Counted from the stretch's first letter, positions 52,315-60,792 are shown. The stretch: 64,000 nucleotides of DNA from Cohnella herbarum (GCF_012849095.1 NZ_CP051680.1:4304501-4368500); one strand, 5' to 3'. Notes: generated by a model not told the origin, from the sequence alone. Made by a program: numbers and translations.

Positions 52315-52908
52315 ATGAAGAAGAGGACAGCTTTAATTTTTTCTCTTGTTGCACTTTCCGTGGTTTTTTCTTCAATTGCATTCGCTGATGTACACGTGTA
52401 CAAACGTAACACTGGTTATTATAGTGCTTATTATGATAGTTCTATTGCATCTTATGGATATACTTCAAAATTTGACTGGGCGCGGTCAAAATGGACGGCG
52501 GTATCTCCAAATCTTTATATTGGCTCTACCACTACCAATGATTCAACAACCGATGAGTATTATGTAGGTACTACCGCAGAAGAGGGACTTTTTGGTCGTA
52601 CTTCTTTCTATTATCGCTCTATTTTCGGGAATTTCCCCCGAAATCCAGATTCTGATAATTGGGATTATAGTGTAGTTTCTTTATATGACAACACTTTTAT
52701 TGCTAGAAACCTTAAAACTGATACTGCTATTAAGAACACTGCAACTCACGAAGTAGGGCATTCAGTAGGTTTAGAACACACAACAAGTGCAACCAATAAA
52801 GCCTCTTCTGTAATGACAGCAGGGAATGACTCGTTAAAAGATCGTACAATAACCACACCTTCGAGTTATGACTTAAACAACATTACGACTAAGTGGGGTA
52901 GTTGGTAA
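52315..52908 (+). CDS. secreted metzincin (matrixin-like) zinc protease
   Basis: 197 aa. Signal peptide KKRTALIFSLVALSVVFSSIAFA. The zinc site HEVGHSVGLEH (about residues 145-155) is the full metzincin HExxHxxGxxH, and the methionine turn follows as SSVMTAG. The protein is the length of a bare catalytic domain, with no propeptide cysteine switch seen. GGAGAGGAAG precedes ATG 52315, and two more Shine-Dalgarno-like boxes occur upstream. Codons are A/T-ending, unlike the surrounding genes, suggesting recent transfer. It is paired with the next gene, 24 bases away. Confidence 0.82.
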   Translation: MKKRTALIFSLVALSVVFSSIAFADVHVYKRNTGYYSAYYDSSIASYGYTSKFDWARSKWTAVSPNLYIGSTTTNDSTTDEYYVGTTAEEGLFGRTSFYYRSIFGNFPRNPDSDNWDYSVVSLYDNTFIARNLKTDTAIKNTATHEVGHSVGLEHTTSATNKASSVMTAGNDSLKDRTITTPSSYDLNNITTKWGSW

Positions 52909-52932
52909 ATAATTTTAGGAGGGAAAAATCGT

Positions 52933-53529
52933 ATGGTACTGAACAAAAAATCAATGATTTCTCTTATTCTAGCCTTAGTTATAGCGGCGTCTTCTTATTA
53001 TTATTTCGCGGTTTATAATTCCTTCCGCGTCGTATCTATGTCTGCAGACTATGTAGGTTATTCAAGTGCAGATGAGTTGTATTCTGGTGCTGAACTAGTT
53101 GTTATTGGAAGGCCAACTGAAGACTTTGAAGATAGAGAAATGCACATTGTACAATATTCTACTGGTGCGATCCAAGATTATTACACACTTACTGATATTG
53201 ACATTGAAAGGATTGTGAAAGGACCGACAGAAATTAAAGATTTGCAAGTCATTGAACCGTTAGCTATTATTCAGGACATACAAGGAAAGACAAAATTAAC
53301 TACTGAAGATTATACTGAAATGAAAAAGAACAAGGAATATCTGATATTCTTAAGGAAAAATACGTTTGGGCAATATTGCGTAATCAATATGCAATCTGGG
53401 AAATTCAACCTAGATCAAACAGATCCAAGTGATTTTTATTCTGATTCAAAGACAGAATCAGAATCCATCAAGGAACATAAGAATCAAAAAGAGCGTATAT
53501 TCAATGAGATTAAAGCAAAATATTTGTAG
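52933..53529 (+). CDS. membrane-anchored or secreted protein in the metzincin operon, unknown
   Basis: 198 aa. N-terminal helix (MISLILALVIAASSYYYFAV) serves as signal or anchor. The rest is a soluble domain: YVGYSSADELYSGAELVVIG, then TLTDIDIERIVKGPTE, KNKEYLIFLRKNTFGQYCVI. It ends in a charged helix (KEHKNQKERIFNEIKAKYL). GGAGGG precedes ATG 52933. Same AT-rich composition as the metzincin gene. It could be an inhibitor, chaperone or partner of the protease (inference from pairing only). Confidence 0.7.
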   Translation: MVLNKKSMISLILALVIAASSYYYFAVYNSFRVVSMSADYVGYSSADELYSGAELVVIGRPTEDFEDREMHIVQYSTGAIQDYYTLTDIDIERIVKGPTEIKDLQVIEPLAIIQDIQGKTKLTTEDYTEMKKNKEYLIFLRKNTFGQYCVINMQSGKFNLDQTDPSDFYSDSKTESESIKEHKNQKERIFNEIKAKYL

Positions 53530-53579
53530 TAAAATTCAATAATATACACTTTAAGGTAATACTAAAAAGATCTGCTCTT

Positions 53580-53736
53580 GAGAGATCCTCTCCGTGATGA
53601 CGCACGGGCAGCTTCCAGGAGCAAAGGAAGAGCTTAAGGATAAAGTCGTTAACTTGACTCTGATGGCCGGGGGAATTAGCTTCTTAATGTAATGAGGATG
53701 ATCACCACCGCCTGACCGACTGCCTAATAATTGGAG
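53580..53736 (+). pseudogene. decayed internal-deletion copy of the PhnB-like VOC gene
   Basis: Bases 53580-53690 align without gaps to 36202-36312, and 53691-53736 to about 36494-36540 (the gene's last codons, stop and trailing bases). The 181 bases between are missing, as is everything before codon 26. The deletion is not a multiple of three and a stop follows at once. Short TAATG repeats lie at the junction. Confidence 0.85.
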
Positions 53737-53760
53737 CACGGTAAAATGAAAACAAACTTT

Positions 53761-53803
53761 TCAGCCCTTCCGTCTCCAAGTAGGAGGTCGGAAGGGCTGA
53801 TTT
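53761..53803. terminator. bidirectional terminator
   Basis: Perfect 11-bp stem TCAGCCCTTCC / GGAAGGGCTGA (53761-53771, 53790-53800), 18-base loop, with TTT on the plus side and A-rich DNA before it. It ends the minus-strand MORN-LRR gene. Confidence 0.75.
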
Positions 53804-53815
53804 GCGTTCTATTCT

Positions 53816-54934
53816 TTAGTCTTCATCTTCATAAAGGTCGCAATCGTCATCGTAATCATCATCATCTTCATCATCGTTGTATCCATAGATGGTAAGCGAA
53901 GGATTCCGCTCTACCAAGAACTTTAGATCTTCTAGATCCACCCAATCGCGTTCGACCGATAAACTCTCGAGCGTCTTGATCCGAGCCAGCGGCTTAAGAT
54001 CCGTAACGCACGTATCCTGGAGGTATAGATCGGCTAGATTCGGCAGGTTCGCAAGGCTGTCAACGGAGCTGATGTTTGTCGAGTTCAAGTTGAGAGAATT
54101 CAAATTAACCAAGCAACTGAGATCCGGCAGTTCAATGATGCTGTCGTCAAGCGATCCCGACAAATCTAGATCCGACAAATTGACCGCATGTTCGATTCCC
54201 GTCAAATCCTTAATCCATTCGCCGTACGAGCAATCCAAATAATAGAGTTGCTTCATGTCTCCGATGGTAATCGGATTTGGATTCTGAATTCGAGGATCTT
54301 TTCGGATCGCCTTTTCCAGACTGGGATCGAGCTTAAGAACGGTTTGATCCGTCAACGGGATCGAGGTTCGGGAGGGTACGAGAGAAGGCATTTCAACGCC
54401 AAGTTCGAATAGAATCTCGTCAAAATGAATCTTCTTTTCTCGATCTATCGATTCAAAGTAATCCCTGCTGCCATGATCCGGATCGATCTGCCGAATAAGT
54501 TCGCCTTCCTCCCACTCGCCTTTAATGACTTTTCCCTTGTAATACTGGAAGCCGATTCCGTCCTTCTTATTCTTCGAGAACGTACCGACGAAATTGAGCT
54601 CACCGTCAGGTGCATAGACCACCCCCGGCCCTTGAAATTCCCGATCCTCGAAATGCCCGTGGTATACATAACCGTTATTAAAATAAAAGATGCCCTTGCC
54701 TTCATAATGGTTGTTCTTAAACTCACCTTCGTATACTAAATCGTAAACACGCGAACGATATTCTTTACCCTGCCCGTTTTTTAGACCATACTGCCAGAAA
54801 CCTTCGTAATTTAATCCGCCGGTTCTATCGAATTCTTTGCCGAATCCGTGAGGCTTATTGCAACGAAGTTCCCCCTCGTATGTATATCCTCTTAGATCAA
54901 TCCTACCTGAAGTATTCGCTTTCCGATTTCCCAT
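53816..54934 (-). CDS. MORN-repeat / leucine-rich-repeat fusion protein
   Basis: About 372 aa from ATG 54934 (GGGAG nine bases upstream). The N-terminal half holds about five MORN repeats: YEGELRCNKPHGFGKEF, YEGFWQYGLKNGQGKEY, YEGEFKNNHYEGKGIFYF, YHGHFEDREFQGPGVVY, FVGTFSKNKKDGIGFQYY. From ~245 come internalin-like leucine-rich repeats (NLSDLDLSGSLDD, NLNSLNLNSTNISSVDSL, NLADLYLQDTCVTDLKPL). The tail is almost all Asp, Glu and Tyr. No signal peptide. MORN repeats bind lipids or proteins and LRRs bind proteins, so a cytoplasmic scaffold is likely. A 48-aa membrane protein gene precedes it by 55 bases. Confidence 0.82.
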   Translation of the reverse strand: MGNRKANTSGRIDLRGYTYEGELRCNKPHGFGKEFDRTGGLNYEGFWQYGLKNGQGKEYRSRVYDLVYEGEFKNNHYEGKGIFYFNNGYVYHGHFEDREFQGPGVVYAPDGELNFVGTFSKNKKDGIGFQYYKGKVIKGEWEEGELIRQIDPDHGSRDYFESIDREKKIHFDEILFELGVEMPSLVPSRTSIPLTDQTVLKLDPSLEKAIRKDPRIQNPNPITIGDMKQLYYLDCSYGEWIKDLTGIEHAVNLSDLDLSGSLDDSIIELPDLSCLVNLNSLNLNSTNISSVDSLANLPNLADLYLQDTCVTDLKPLARIKTLESLSVERDWVDLEDLKFLVERNPSLTIYGYNDDEDDDDYDDDCDLYEDED

Positions 54935-54989
54935 GGCAGTCATCTCCCGGATGTTGGTTCGTTCTTCCTTCCTATATTCGTATATCATA

Positions 54990-55136
54990 TTACGACAAAT
55001 TCCTTGTCTTTCCAACCCTCCTAATCCCATTAACTTGTCGGTCCTTCACGAGCTTTAATGTCGCTACGATCAAAAAACTAACAATCACAAGAAGCAACCA
55101 TGAGCTCACCTTGCCAAAATGGACGATCCGCCACAT
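54990..55136 (-). CDS. 48-aa single-helix membrane protein
   Basis: ATG 55136 with AGGTGG seven bases upstream, a strong ribosome binding site. One hydrophobic segment (WLLLVIVSFLIVATLKLV) is followed by a basic tail (KDRQVNGIRRVGKTRNLS). It precedes the MORN-LRR gene in the same direction, so both are probably on one transcript. It may be a membrane partner of that protein (inference). A longer frame from 55196 has no ribosome binding site. Confidence 0.6.
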   Translation of the reverse strand: MWRIVHFGKVSSWLLLVIVSFLIVATLKLVKDRQVNGIRRVGKTRNLS

Positions 55137-55220
55137 CCTCTCACCACCTAAATGCATGAATCTCCTTTGATCAAATTTATTCTTTAGCGTCTTCATCGCT
55201 TTGGTATTCTAAAATATCTT

Positions 55221-55252
55221 AAAAAAAGCGGTTGCCGCAGCAACCGCTTTTC
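55221..55252. terminator. bidirectional terminator
   Basis: Perfect stem AAAAGCGGTTGC / GCAACCGCTTTT with a four-base loop and A/T runs on both sides. It ends the minus-strand formylglycine-generating enzyme gene at 55276. Confidence 0.93.
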
Positions 55253-55275
55253 CGCTATCCAGTCCCGTCTAATCT

Positions 55276-56229
55276 TCAAATCGACAGTACGCATCGAAAA
55301 CCGATATTTCCGGTCGAGCTGTCAGGCGTATTCTTGCTTCGAGCCGCTACTCGGTACCTGTTGCAATACGATTTGTGGCATAAATACGAGCCTCCCCGTA
55401 TTACTCTTTCGCTTCCCTCACGGGGCCCTAACGGATTATCCGTTTCATTGGAAGAATAATAGTTCGGACTAAACCAATCGGCGCACCATTCCCACGCATT
55501 CCCCGCCATGTTATACAGACCATACCCGTTGGGGTGATAGCTTCGAACCGGAGCGGTGCCGGAATACCCGTCGCTCGCGTGATCCTTGACAGGAAATTTG
55601 CCTTGCCAGATGTTACACCGATGCTCGCCTCCGGGCTTAAGTTCGTCCCCCCAAGGGTATCGCTTCTGAATAAGTCCTCCGCGGGCGGCGTATTCCCATT
55701 CCGCTTCGGAAGGCAGGCGCTTGCCGGCCCATGCGCAATACGCCATGGCATCATTCCAACTGACATGAATCACCGGATGATCTCTTCGATCTTCGAATCC
55801 GGTATCCGGACCTTCCGGATGACGCCAATCCGCCCCTTCAACGACGAGCCACCACGGCGTTCCCGGCGGAGTTCGATTACTGCGGGATGCCGTATCCGGC
55901 GACACGAACAAATGAAATACGTACGACCAACCAAAGCGTTCGGCTTCCGTTACATAACCCGTAGCCGTGACAAACCTGGCAAACTCTTCGTTCGTAACCG
56001 CACAGGCGTCCATGTAAAATCCGGTGATCGCGACGCCGTGAATCGGCCCTTCTCCATCGGCGGGGAAGCCTTCCCGGTCATTCGTTCCCATGAGAAAAGA
56101 GCCTCCGGGAATATATACCATTCCGGATTTGTCGATTACGGACGCCTCTATGCCCCGATCCGAGTCTACTTGTTCCGTTAGAAGGGATGTGTCGCTTGTC
56201 TGGAAACGGCTAGGACCGCAACAACTCAT
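55276..56229 (-). CDS. formylglycine-generating enzyme (sulfatase activator)
   Basis: 317 aa from ATG 56229. Sequence is typical throughout: MVYIPGGSFLMGTNDREGFP, HPVIHVSWNDAMAYCAWAGK, RLPSEAEWEYAARGG, RCNIWQGKFP, GNAWEWCADWFSPNYY and VIRGGSYLCHKSYCNRYR. The last segment holds the two copper-binding cysteines (C284, C289) of true formylglycine-generating enzymes. It converts the Cys of sulfatase CxPSR motifs to formylglycine in the cytoplasm; the likely client is the sulfatase at 60835-62313. The N-terminus reads MSCCGPSR, which itself contains CGPSR. It lies 34 bases after a chromate-family transporter gene and ends at a strong terminator. Confidence 0.9.
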   Translation of the reverse strand: MSCCGPSRFQTSDTSLLTEQVDSDRGIEASVIDKSGMVYIPGGSFLMGTNDREGFPADGEGPIHGVAITGFYMDACAVTNEEFARFVTATGYVTEAERFGWSYVFHLFVSPDTASRSNRTPPGTPWWLVVEGADWRHPEGPDTGFEDRRDHPVIHVSWNDAMAYCAWAGKRLPSEAEWEYAARGGLIQKRYPWGDELKPGGEHRCNIWQGKFPVKDHASDGYSGTAPVRSYHPNGYGLYNMAGNAWEWCADWFSPNYYSSNETDNPLGPREGSERVIRGGSYLCHKSYCNRYRVAARSKNTPDSSTGNIGFRCVLSI

Positions 56230-56263
56230 CGAAAATCCAACTCCCTTGGCATACTTGTACTTG

Positions 56264-56797
56264 TTAAAATAATACAATACCGGCAACGCCGGCCGTCAGA
56301 ATAACCTTAAAAGGGTGGAACTTGTATTTAAGCATAACATAGAGACTTCCCGCGCAGATGCCCAACGTATAAACCGTATTCCAAGTAAATGCGTTCTCGT
56401 TTCCGCCGAGAAAACCGAAATGAATCGCGGCATATACGATCAGCCCCGTAATAATAGGACGTAAGCCATAAAATGAAGACTTTAGCCATTTGTTATGCTG
56501 AAGACGGATGAATACAGTAGTAAGCAGTATAACGACAACGAGAGACGGCAATACAATGCCTAGAGTTGATAATATCGCGCCCCATAACCCTGCCGTTTTA
56601 TAGCCGATAAGCGTAGCGCTGTTCGTCGCTATTGGCCCGGGCGCCATTCCGGCAAGCGACACCGCCGCTTGAAATTCGCTGCTTGAGAGCCACCCGTTAG
56701 CCGCCACTTCATATTGAATGAGAGGGATGACGGCATAACCGCCACCGAAGGAAACAAAGCCTATTTTCAGAAACGTAACGAACAATTCCCATAACAT
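56264..56797 (-). CDS. chromate transporter family (CHR) half-protein
   Basis: 177 aa with about five helices. The CHR signature is seen at the start (FLKIGFVSFGGGYAVIPLIQ) and in LAGMAPGPIATNSATLIGY. Short CHR proteins work in pairs, each one half of the long form; the partner is the next gene upstream. Characterised members move chromate, and sulfate is the natural analogue. It lies between the partner (29 bases) and the formylglycine enzyme (34 bases), so the three are likely co-transcribed. Confidence 0.88.
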   Translation of the reverse strand: MLWELFVTFLKIGFVSFGGGYAVIPLIQYEVAANGWLSSSEFQAAVSLAGMAPGPIATNSATLIGYKTAGLWGAILSTLGIVLPSLVVVILLTTVFIRLQHNKWLKSSFYGLRPIITGLIVYAAIHFGFLGGNENAFTWNTVYTLGICAGSLYVMLKYKFHPFKVILTAGVAGIVLF

Positions 56798-56826
56798 GCC
56801 TCGCCCTCTCCCTCCCTAATTTGCAT

Positions 56827-57483
56827 TCAAATATAATATTCCGGATAGACAAGCTCATGCTTCGACTTATTCATCCCTGATTTCTCCGTCCGCGCCCGAA
56901 GACCGATCAATTCCTTTCCTTTCACGAGCGCGGTTCCGGCCAGCAACCCGGATAGAATGATATATAGCGGATTAATATCGAGCAAGAATAACGCCAAGAA
57001 AGCCCCAATGGCTACACACGTCGTGGCCACGTCAAAAACCGATGACTTCGCCATCCGGAAAGCAGCCATGAGAATCAATGCGACTACGGCGCCATGCACG
57101 CCTTTCAAAGCTGCTTCTACCTTGGAATTGTCCTGAAAATACAAATAAAACAAGCTTAAAGCGATCACGATCAGGAAGGTCGGCAACGTAACGCCCGCAA
57201 CCGCTGCAACAGCCCCTGCAATCCCGGCTTTACGATAACCGACGAAAGCGGCGGCGTTTACCCCGACTCCGCCGGGAGCCGACCCGGATAAAGAAACCAT
57301 ATCCGCTAACTCCTTGTCGTCGATCCATTGCTTCTTCTCGATCACTTCCCGCTCTATAGCTGGCATCATAGCGTAACCGCCGCCGAACGTGGAAGGTCCG
57401 ATGCGGAAAAAAGTCCAAAACAATTGCAAGAGCAAGTCGTGTCCCTTCCGTTTCCGAATCCCCACCAAACGCCCCCCTTTCAT
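56827..57483 (-). CDS. chromate transporter family (CHR) half-protein
   Basis: About 218 aa from ATG 57483 (GGAAG upstream), or 212 from GTG 57465 (GGGGGG six bases upstream). Signature text: FFRIGPSTFGGGYAMMPAIE and VSLSGSAPGGVGVNAAAFVG, followed by helices. It pairs with the 177-aa gene. The start must lie after the terminator at 57505-57534, so the longer frame up to 57546 is rejected. It is probably an anion exporter. Confidence 0.85.
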   Translation of the reverse strand: MKGGRLVGIRKRKGHDLLLQLFWTFFRIGPSTFGGGYAMMPAIEREVIEKKQWIDDKELADMVSLSGSAPGGVGVNAAAFVGYRKAGIAGAVAAVAGVTLPTFLIVIALSLFYLYFQDNSKVEAALKGVHGAVVALILMAAFRMAKSSVFDVATTCVAIGAFLALFLLDINPLYIILSGLLAGTALVKGKELIGLRARTEKSGMNKSKHELVYPEYYI

Positions 57484-57504
57484 GCCGGGCTTCTTCCGAT
57501 GAAC

Positions 57505-57534
57505 GAGAAAGCCGCCAGTCACACGACCGGCGGC
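57505..57534 (-). terminator. terminator of the sulfatase/importer operon
   Basis: Ten-bp stem GCCGCCGGTC / GACTGGCGGC (one G-U) with a GTGT loop, then TTTCTCGTTC on the minus strand, 12 bases after the lipoprotein stop. Some read-through into the CHR-FGE genes is possible. Confidence 0.8.
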
Positions 57535-57546
57535 CCATGCCCTCAT

Positions 57547-59013
57547 TTACTTCGTGATTCCGTAATTGTTCTCTTTGTTCCAATCGTTCGTTGTCATTAA
57601 TTTGTTAACGCCGTCAACCATGACTTTCTTCAGTTGGCTGATGTATTTTTCCTGCGTGATCTTTCCGTCCAGGAACAGCTGACCGAGCTTTTGGTTATTC
57701 TCGGTTACGTTCTTGTCGACTTCACCGCCGTAAATATTCAACTTCATTTGCTCTCCCGCGAACTTAAATCCGGCCAGCTTCTCCGGCAGGTCCGCATTCT
57801 CCGTGACCGGCGCTCTGTAGAGCTTATCGGCCATCGAGCCCTGAATCTCGGGAGATACGGTGAAGCGGAGGAAGTCGATGGCAGCCTCAAGCTTTTCTTT
57901 CGGAATCGTAGCGGGAATAGCCAGATTTCCGGCCGGAACTCCGCCGATCTCCATCAGTTTGCCTGCGGCGTCCGGATGGTTATCTTGCGTCAAATAAGGC
58001 AGCGGGAAGGAAGCCATCTCGAATTGACGTGCTTTAGATTCGAACATAACCTTGCTTTGCGCGCTCGTTCTCATGATCATTGCCGCTTCGCCGCGCAGAA
58101 ACAGATCGTTGGATGAATTCATATCAAGGCCGTTGTAACCTTTGGACCAGTATTGGCTCCAATCCTTAATTATGCCAAACATATCCTTATAAGGGCTCTT
58201 CTCGATATCGATCAGTCCTTGATCTACGCCGCGTACGTATTCGTTAATCTCAATGAAACCGTTGCCGCTGACATCAAGCTCGGGATAGGTATTCGCGATC
58301 AGCTCCTCGGTCAGAATCCGGGAAGTCCAGCTATAGTTGAAATCTCCCGGCTTGCTGTTCGGGAACGCGAATGGAGTCACTCCGCTGTCCTTAAGCTTGG
58401 CTTGCGCATCCATGAACTCGTTCCAAGTTTGCGGTACTTTTTCGATTCCCGCTTTCGTAAACAAATCCTTGTTATACAAAACCCTGACCACGTCCACATA
58501 GGTCGGAACGCTGGCATATTGCTTCTGAGCGCCGATCAATTGCGCCAGAACGGAGGGGGAGATCGTCCCTTCCAGCGACTTGTCGCCCAGATAAGCCGAC
58601 GGTTCCTTGAAATAAGGGGTCAGATCGACCAGTTGGCCTTTATTCAAATCTTCGTGATCCCAAATCCGGCGAGTCATGAAAATATCGGGTGCCGTGCCGG
58701 CGATCAATTGCGTAGTGACCCAAGCTCTATGCTGCTCGACCCCGCCAAAATTCTGAACTTCCATGTTAATGGTGACGCCGGGGTTTTTGTCCATATAGCT
58801 TTGCGCGATCGATTCCCATGCTTCTTTCTCGGACGTGTCATTCTGCGACTCCGTCATCATCGTCATATTCAGCTCAATCGACGGAGCGGAGGATTCCTCG
58901 CTCGCTTCCCCGTTACCGGCGCCCGTTTCGCTTTTGGAGCATCCGCTTAACATCAACATTCCGGCTAAAGCACCGGCAACCACGGTGTACAAACCTTTCT
59001 TGACCTTCCTCAT
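57547..59013 (-). CDS. ABC importer substrate-binding lipoprotein
   Basis: 488 aa. Lipobox in VVAGALAGMLMLSGC; a Ser/Glu-rich linker follows, then a CUT1-type binding domain (VRVLYNKDLFTKAGIEKVPQ, TWNEFMDAQAKL). AGGAAGGGG precedes ATG 59013. It is the last gene of the regulator-mutarotase-sulfatase-permease operon. By context it should bind a sulfated oligosaccharide, possibly containing rhamnose (inference). Confidence 0.88.
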   Translation of the reverse strand: MRKVKKGLYTVVAGALAGMLMLSGCSKSETGAGNGEASEESSAPSIELNMTMMTESQNDTSEKEAWESIAQSYMDKNPGVTINMEVQNFGGVEQHRAWVTTQLIAGTAPDIFMTRRIWDHEDLNKGQLVDLTPYFKEPSAYLGDKSLEGTISPSVLAQLIGAQKQYASVPTYVDVVRVLYNKDLFTKAGIEKVPQTWNEFMDAQAKLKDSGVTPFAFPNSKPGDFNYSWTSRILTEELIANTYPELDVSGNGFIEINEYVRGVDQGLIDIEKSPYKDMFGIIKDWSQYWSKGYNGLDMNSSNDLFLRGEAAMIMRTSAQSKVMFESKARQFEMASFPLPYLTQDNHPDAAGKLMEIGGVPAGNLAIPATIPKEKLEAAIDFLRFTVSPEIQGSMADKLYRAPVTENADLPEKLAGFKFAGEQMKLNIYGGEVDKNVTENNQKLGQLFLDGKITQEKYISQLKKVMVDGVNKLMTTNDWNKENNYGITK

Positions 59014-59040
59014 TGTAAGACCCCTTCCTCATGTTGGTTT

Positions 59041-59835
59041 TTATCCTTTTACCGCTCCGGCGGTAATCCCCGATACGAAAGATCTGGTGGCAAATATGAA
59101 CAGCAGGAACAGCGGTAGAGAAGCAACGACGAAGCCAGCGAATTGAAGTCCCTGAACCGTATCGATCGTACCCTCAATGTTGTTCAAAGCCAGGATAATC
59201 GGTTTCACTTTGTCGCCCGAGGTGACAACCAGCGGCCATATGTAATTGTTCCAGCCCAATAGGGCGTTGATGATCGCTATCGTGGAAATAATCGGCGTGG
59301 ACAGCGGTAAAATGATGGAGTAGAACACCTTGAAATCGCCGGCCCCCTCCATCTCCGCGGCTTCCAGCAAACTTCCCGATAATCCCTGGAAGAATGTCCT
59401 TGTGAGCATTGTCGCCATGGCGGATGCGCCTGCCATCGGGCCGAATATTTGCGCCCAATACGTGTTGATCAGACCAAGATCCTTGAACAGAATGAACTGA
59501 GGGATCAACAGCAGGAAGCCCGGAACCATCATCAACATAATGATTAGAAAGTAAAGCACGTTTTTTCCGAAAAACTCATACCGGACGAATGCGAATCCCG
59601 CAAGCGTTGAATTGAGAAGCACGCAGAAAACGATGCCGGCCGTAATCAGAATGGAATTCAATAGAAACGGGTAGATCTGCATGAAAACCTCGGAGTAATT
59701 ACCGACATGCAGGGGGAAAGCCGGAGCCCAGAAATGATGTACGATTTGATCGTATTGCTTGAGCGAAGTAACGATCAGCATATAGAACGGAAACAAGGTG
59801 AGCAGAAGCAGTACGGTCAGTATGATACGGCCCAT
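59041..59835 (-). CDS. ABC sugar permease (MalG/CUT1 type)
   Basis: About 264 aa. ATG 59835 is preferred because it is six bases from GGGGGG; an ATG at 59841 touches the box. Six helices. The EAA loop is SLLEAAEMEGAGDFKVFYSI, followed by LPLSTP. The ending RSFVSGITAGAVKG is typical of the MalG side. It lies 12 bases after its partner. No ATPase gene accompanies it. Confidence 0.9.
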   Translation of the reverse strand: MGRIILTVLLLLTLFPFYMLIVTSLKQYDQIVHHFWAPAFPLHVGNYSEVFMQIYPFLLNSILITAGIVFCVLLNSTLAGFAFVRYEFFGKNVLYFLIIMLMMVPGFLLLIPQFILFKDLGLINTYWAQIFGPMAGASAMATMLTRTFFQGLSGSLLEAAEMEGAGDFKVFYSIILPLSTPIISTIAIINALLGWNNYIWPLVVTSGDKVKPIILALNNIEGTIDTVQGLQFAGFVVASLPLFLLFIFATRSFVSGITAGAVKG

Positions 59836-59847
59836 GGCCATCCCCCC

Positions 59848-60792
59848 TTAGTCGAGTTTATCCGTAGGTTTGATGAATCTGTTGAACAACAGCGTTACGG
59901 TAACGAGGATAACGAACACCACGACCCCGATCGCGGAAGCGTATCCAAGCTCGTTGTACTCGAACCCTTGCTTGTACAAATATAAGGCCGGAGTTAGCGT
60001 AGAGAAGCCTGGTCCTCCGTTCGTCAATACGAGAACGTTCTCAAAGCTTTGAAACTGATTGATGAAGGCGAGGACAACGACAAGACGGATTTGATTTTTG
60101 ATAAGCGGAAGCTCGATCCGCCAGAACCGCTGCCACTTGCTTATCCCGTCTATCCGCCCCACTTCGTATAACTCGGGCGAGATGGTGATCATTCCGGCAA
60201 GGAAGATCAGAAAGTAAATGCCTCCGATCCACGGAAAGTTAACGAAGACGATCGACCACAATGCCAGATCGCTGTCGCCGAGCCACGTCTGGGTTAATTG
60301 TTCCAGTCCGACGACGGTCAGGAATTGGTTGATGGCGCCGTCCCCCATATAAATCCATCTCCAGAGGAGAAAGATGATGATATAAGGAACGACCATAGGT
60401 ACGAGAAATAGCGTTTTGTATAAATTCTGTACGCGCTTGCTGACCATGTGCGAAATGGTCACCGCCGCGAACAAGGGTAAAGTCAGGTTGATGACGATAA
60501 AACTTCCGGTAAAGAGAGCGATGTTTTTCAAGGAAATATGGAACGATTCGTCCTGAAACAGCCGAACGTAGTTGTTCATGCCGATGAAATTATCGATGTT
60601 CGCGCCATTCCACTCATAGAAGGACTTAATGATGGCGTTAAAAAACGGAATATACTTAAACAAGCCCATGGATATGAAGATCGGAACAAGAAACAGGTAA
60701 GCTTTCAGATGGGTCATTACCCGCTTCTTGCGTTTTGCCGCTTTCGCGTCCGTTAGGAGCGCGGCTCCGTTCTTAACGGCGATGTCGCTCAA
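59848..60792 (-). CDS. ABC sugar permease (MalF/CUT1 type)
   Basis: 314 aa from TTG 60792 with GGTGA six bases upstream. About 30 polar basic residues, then six helices. The EAA loop is ELYEVGRIDGISKWQRFWRI, followed by ELPLIKN. It sits 42 bases after the sulfatase gene. Partner of the MalG-type gene at 59041. Confidence 0.9.
   Translation of the reverse strand: MSDIAVKNGAALLTDAKAAKRKKRVMTHLKAYLFLVPIFISMGLFKYIPFFNAIIKSFYEWNGANIDNFIGMNNYVRLFQDESFHISLKNIALFTGSFIVINLTLPLFAAVTISHMVSKRVQNLYKTLFLVPMVVPYIIIFLLWRWIYMGDGAINQFLTVVGLEQLTQTWLGDSDLALWSIVFVNFPWIGGIYFLIFLAGMITISPELYEVGRIDGISKWQRFWRIELPLIKNQIRLVVVLAFINQFQSFENVLVLTNGGPGFSTLTPALYLYKQGFEYNELGYASAIGVVVFVILVTVTLLFNRFIKPTDKLD

Noticed and set aside
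53551..53739. 62-codon minus-strand frame opposite the decayed VOC copy
   Set aside because: The plus strand aligns with the intact gene at 36126-36530, so this frame is only the complement of a pseudogene.
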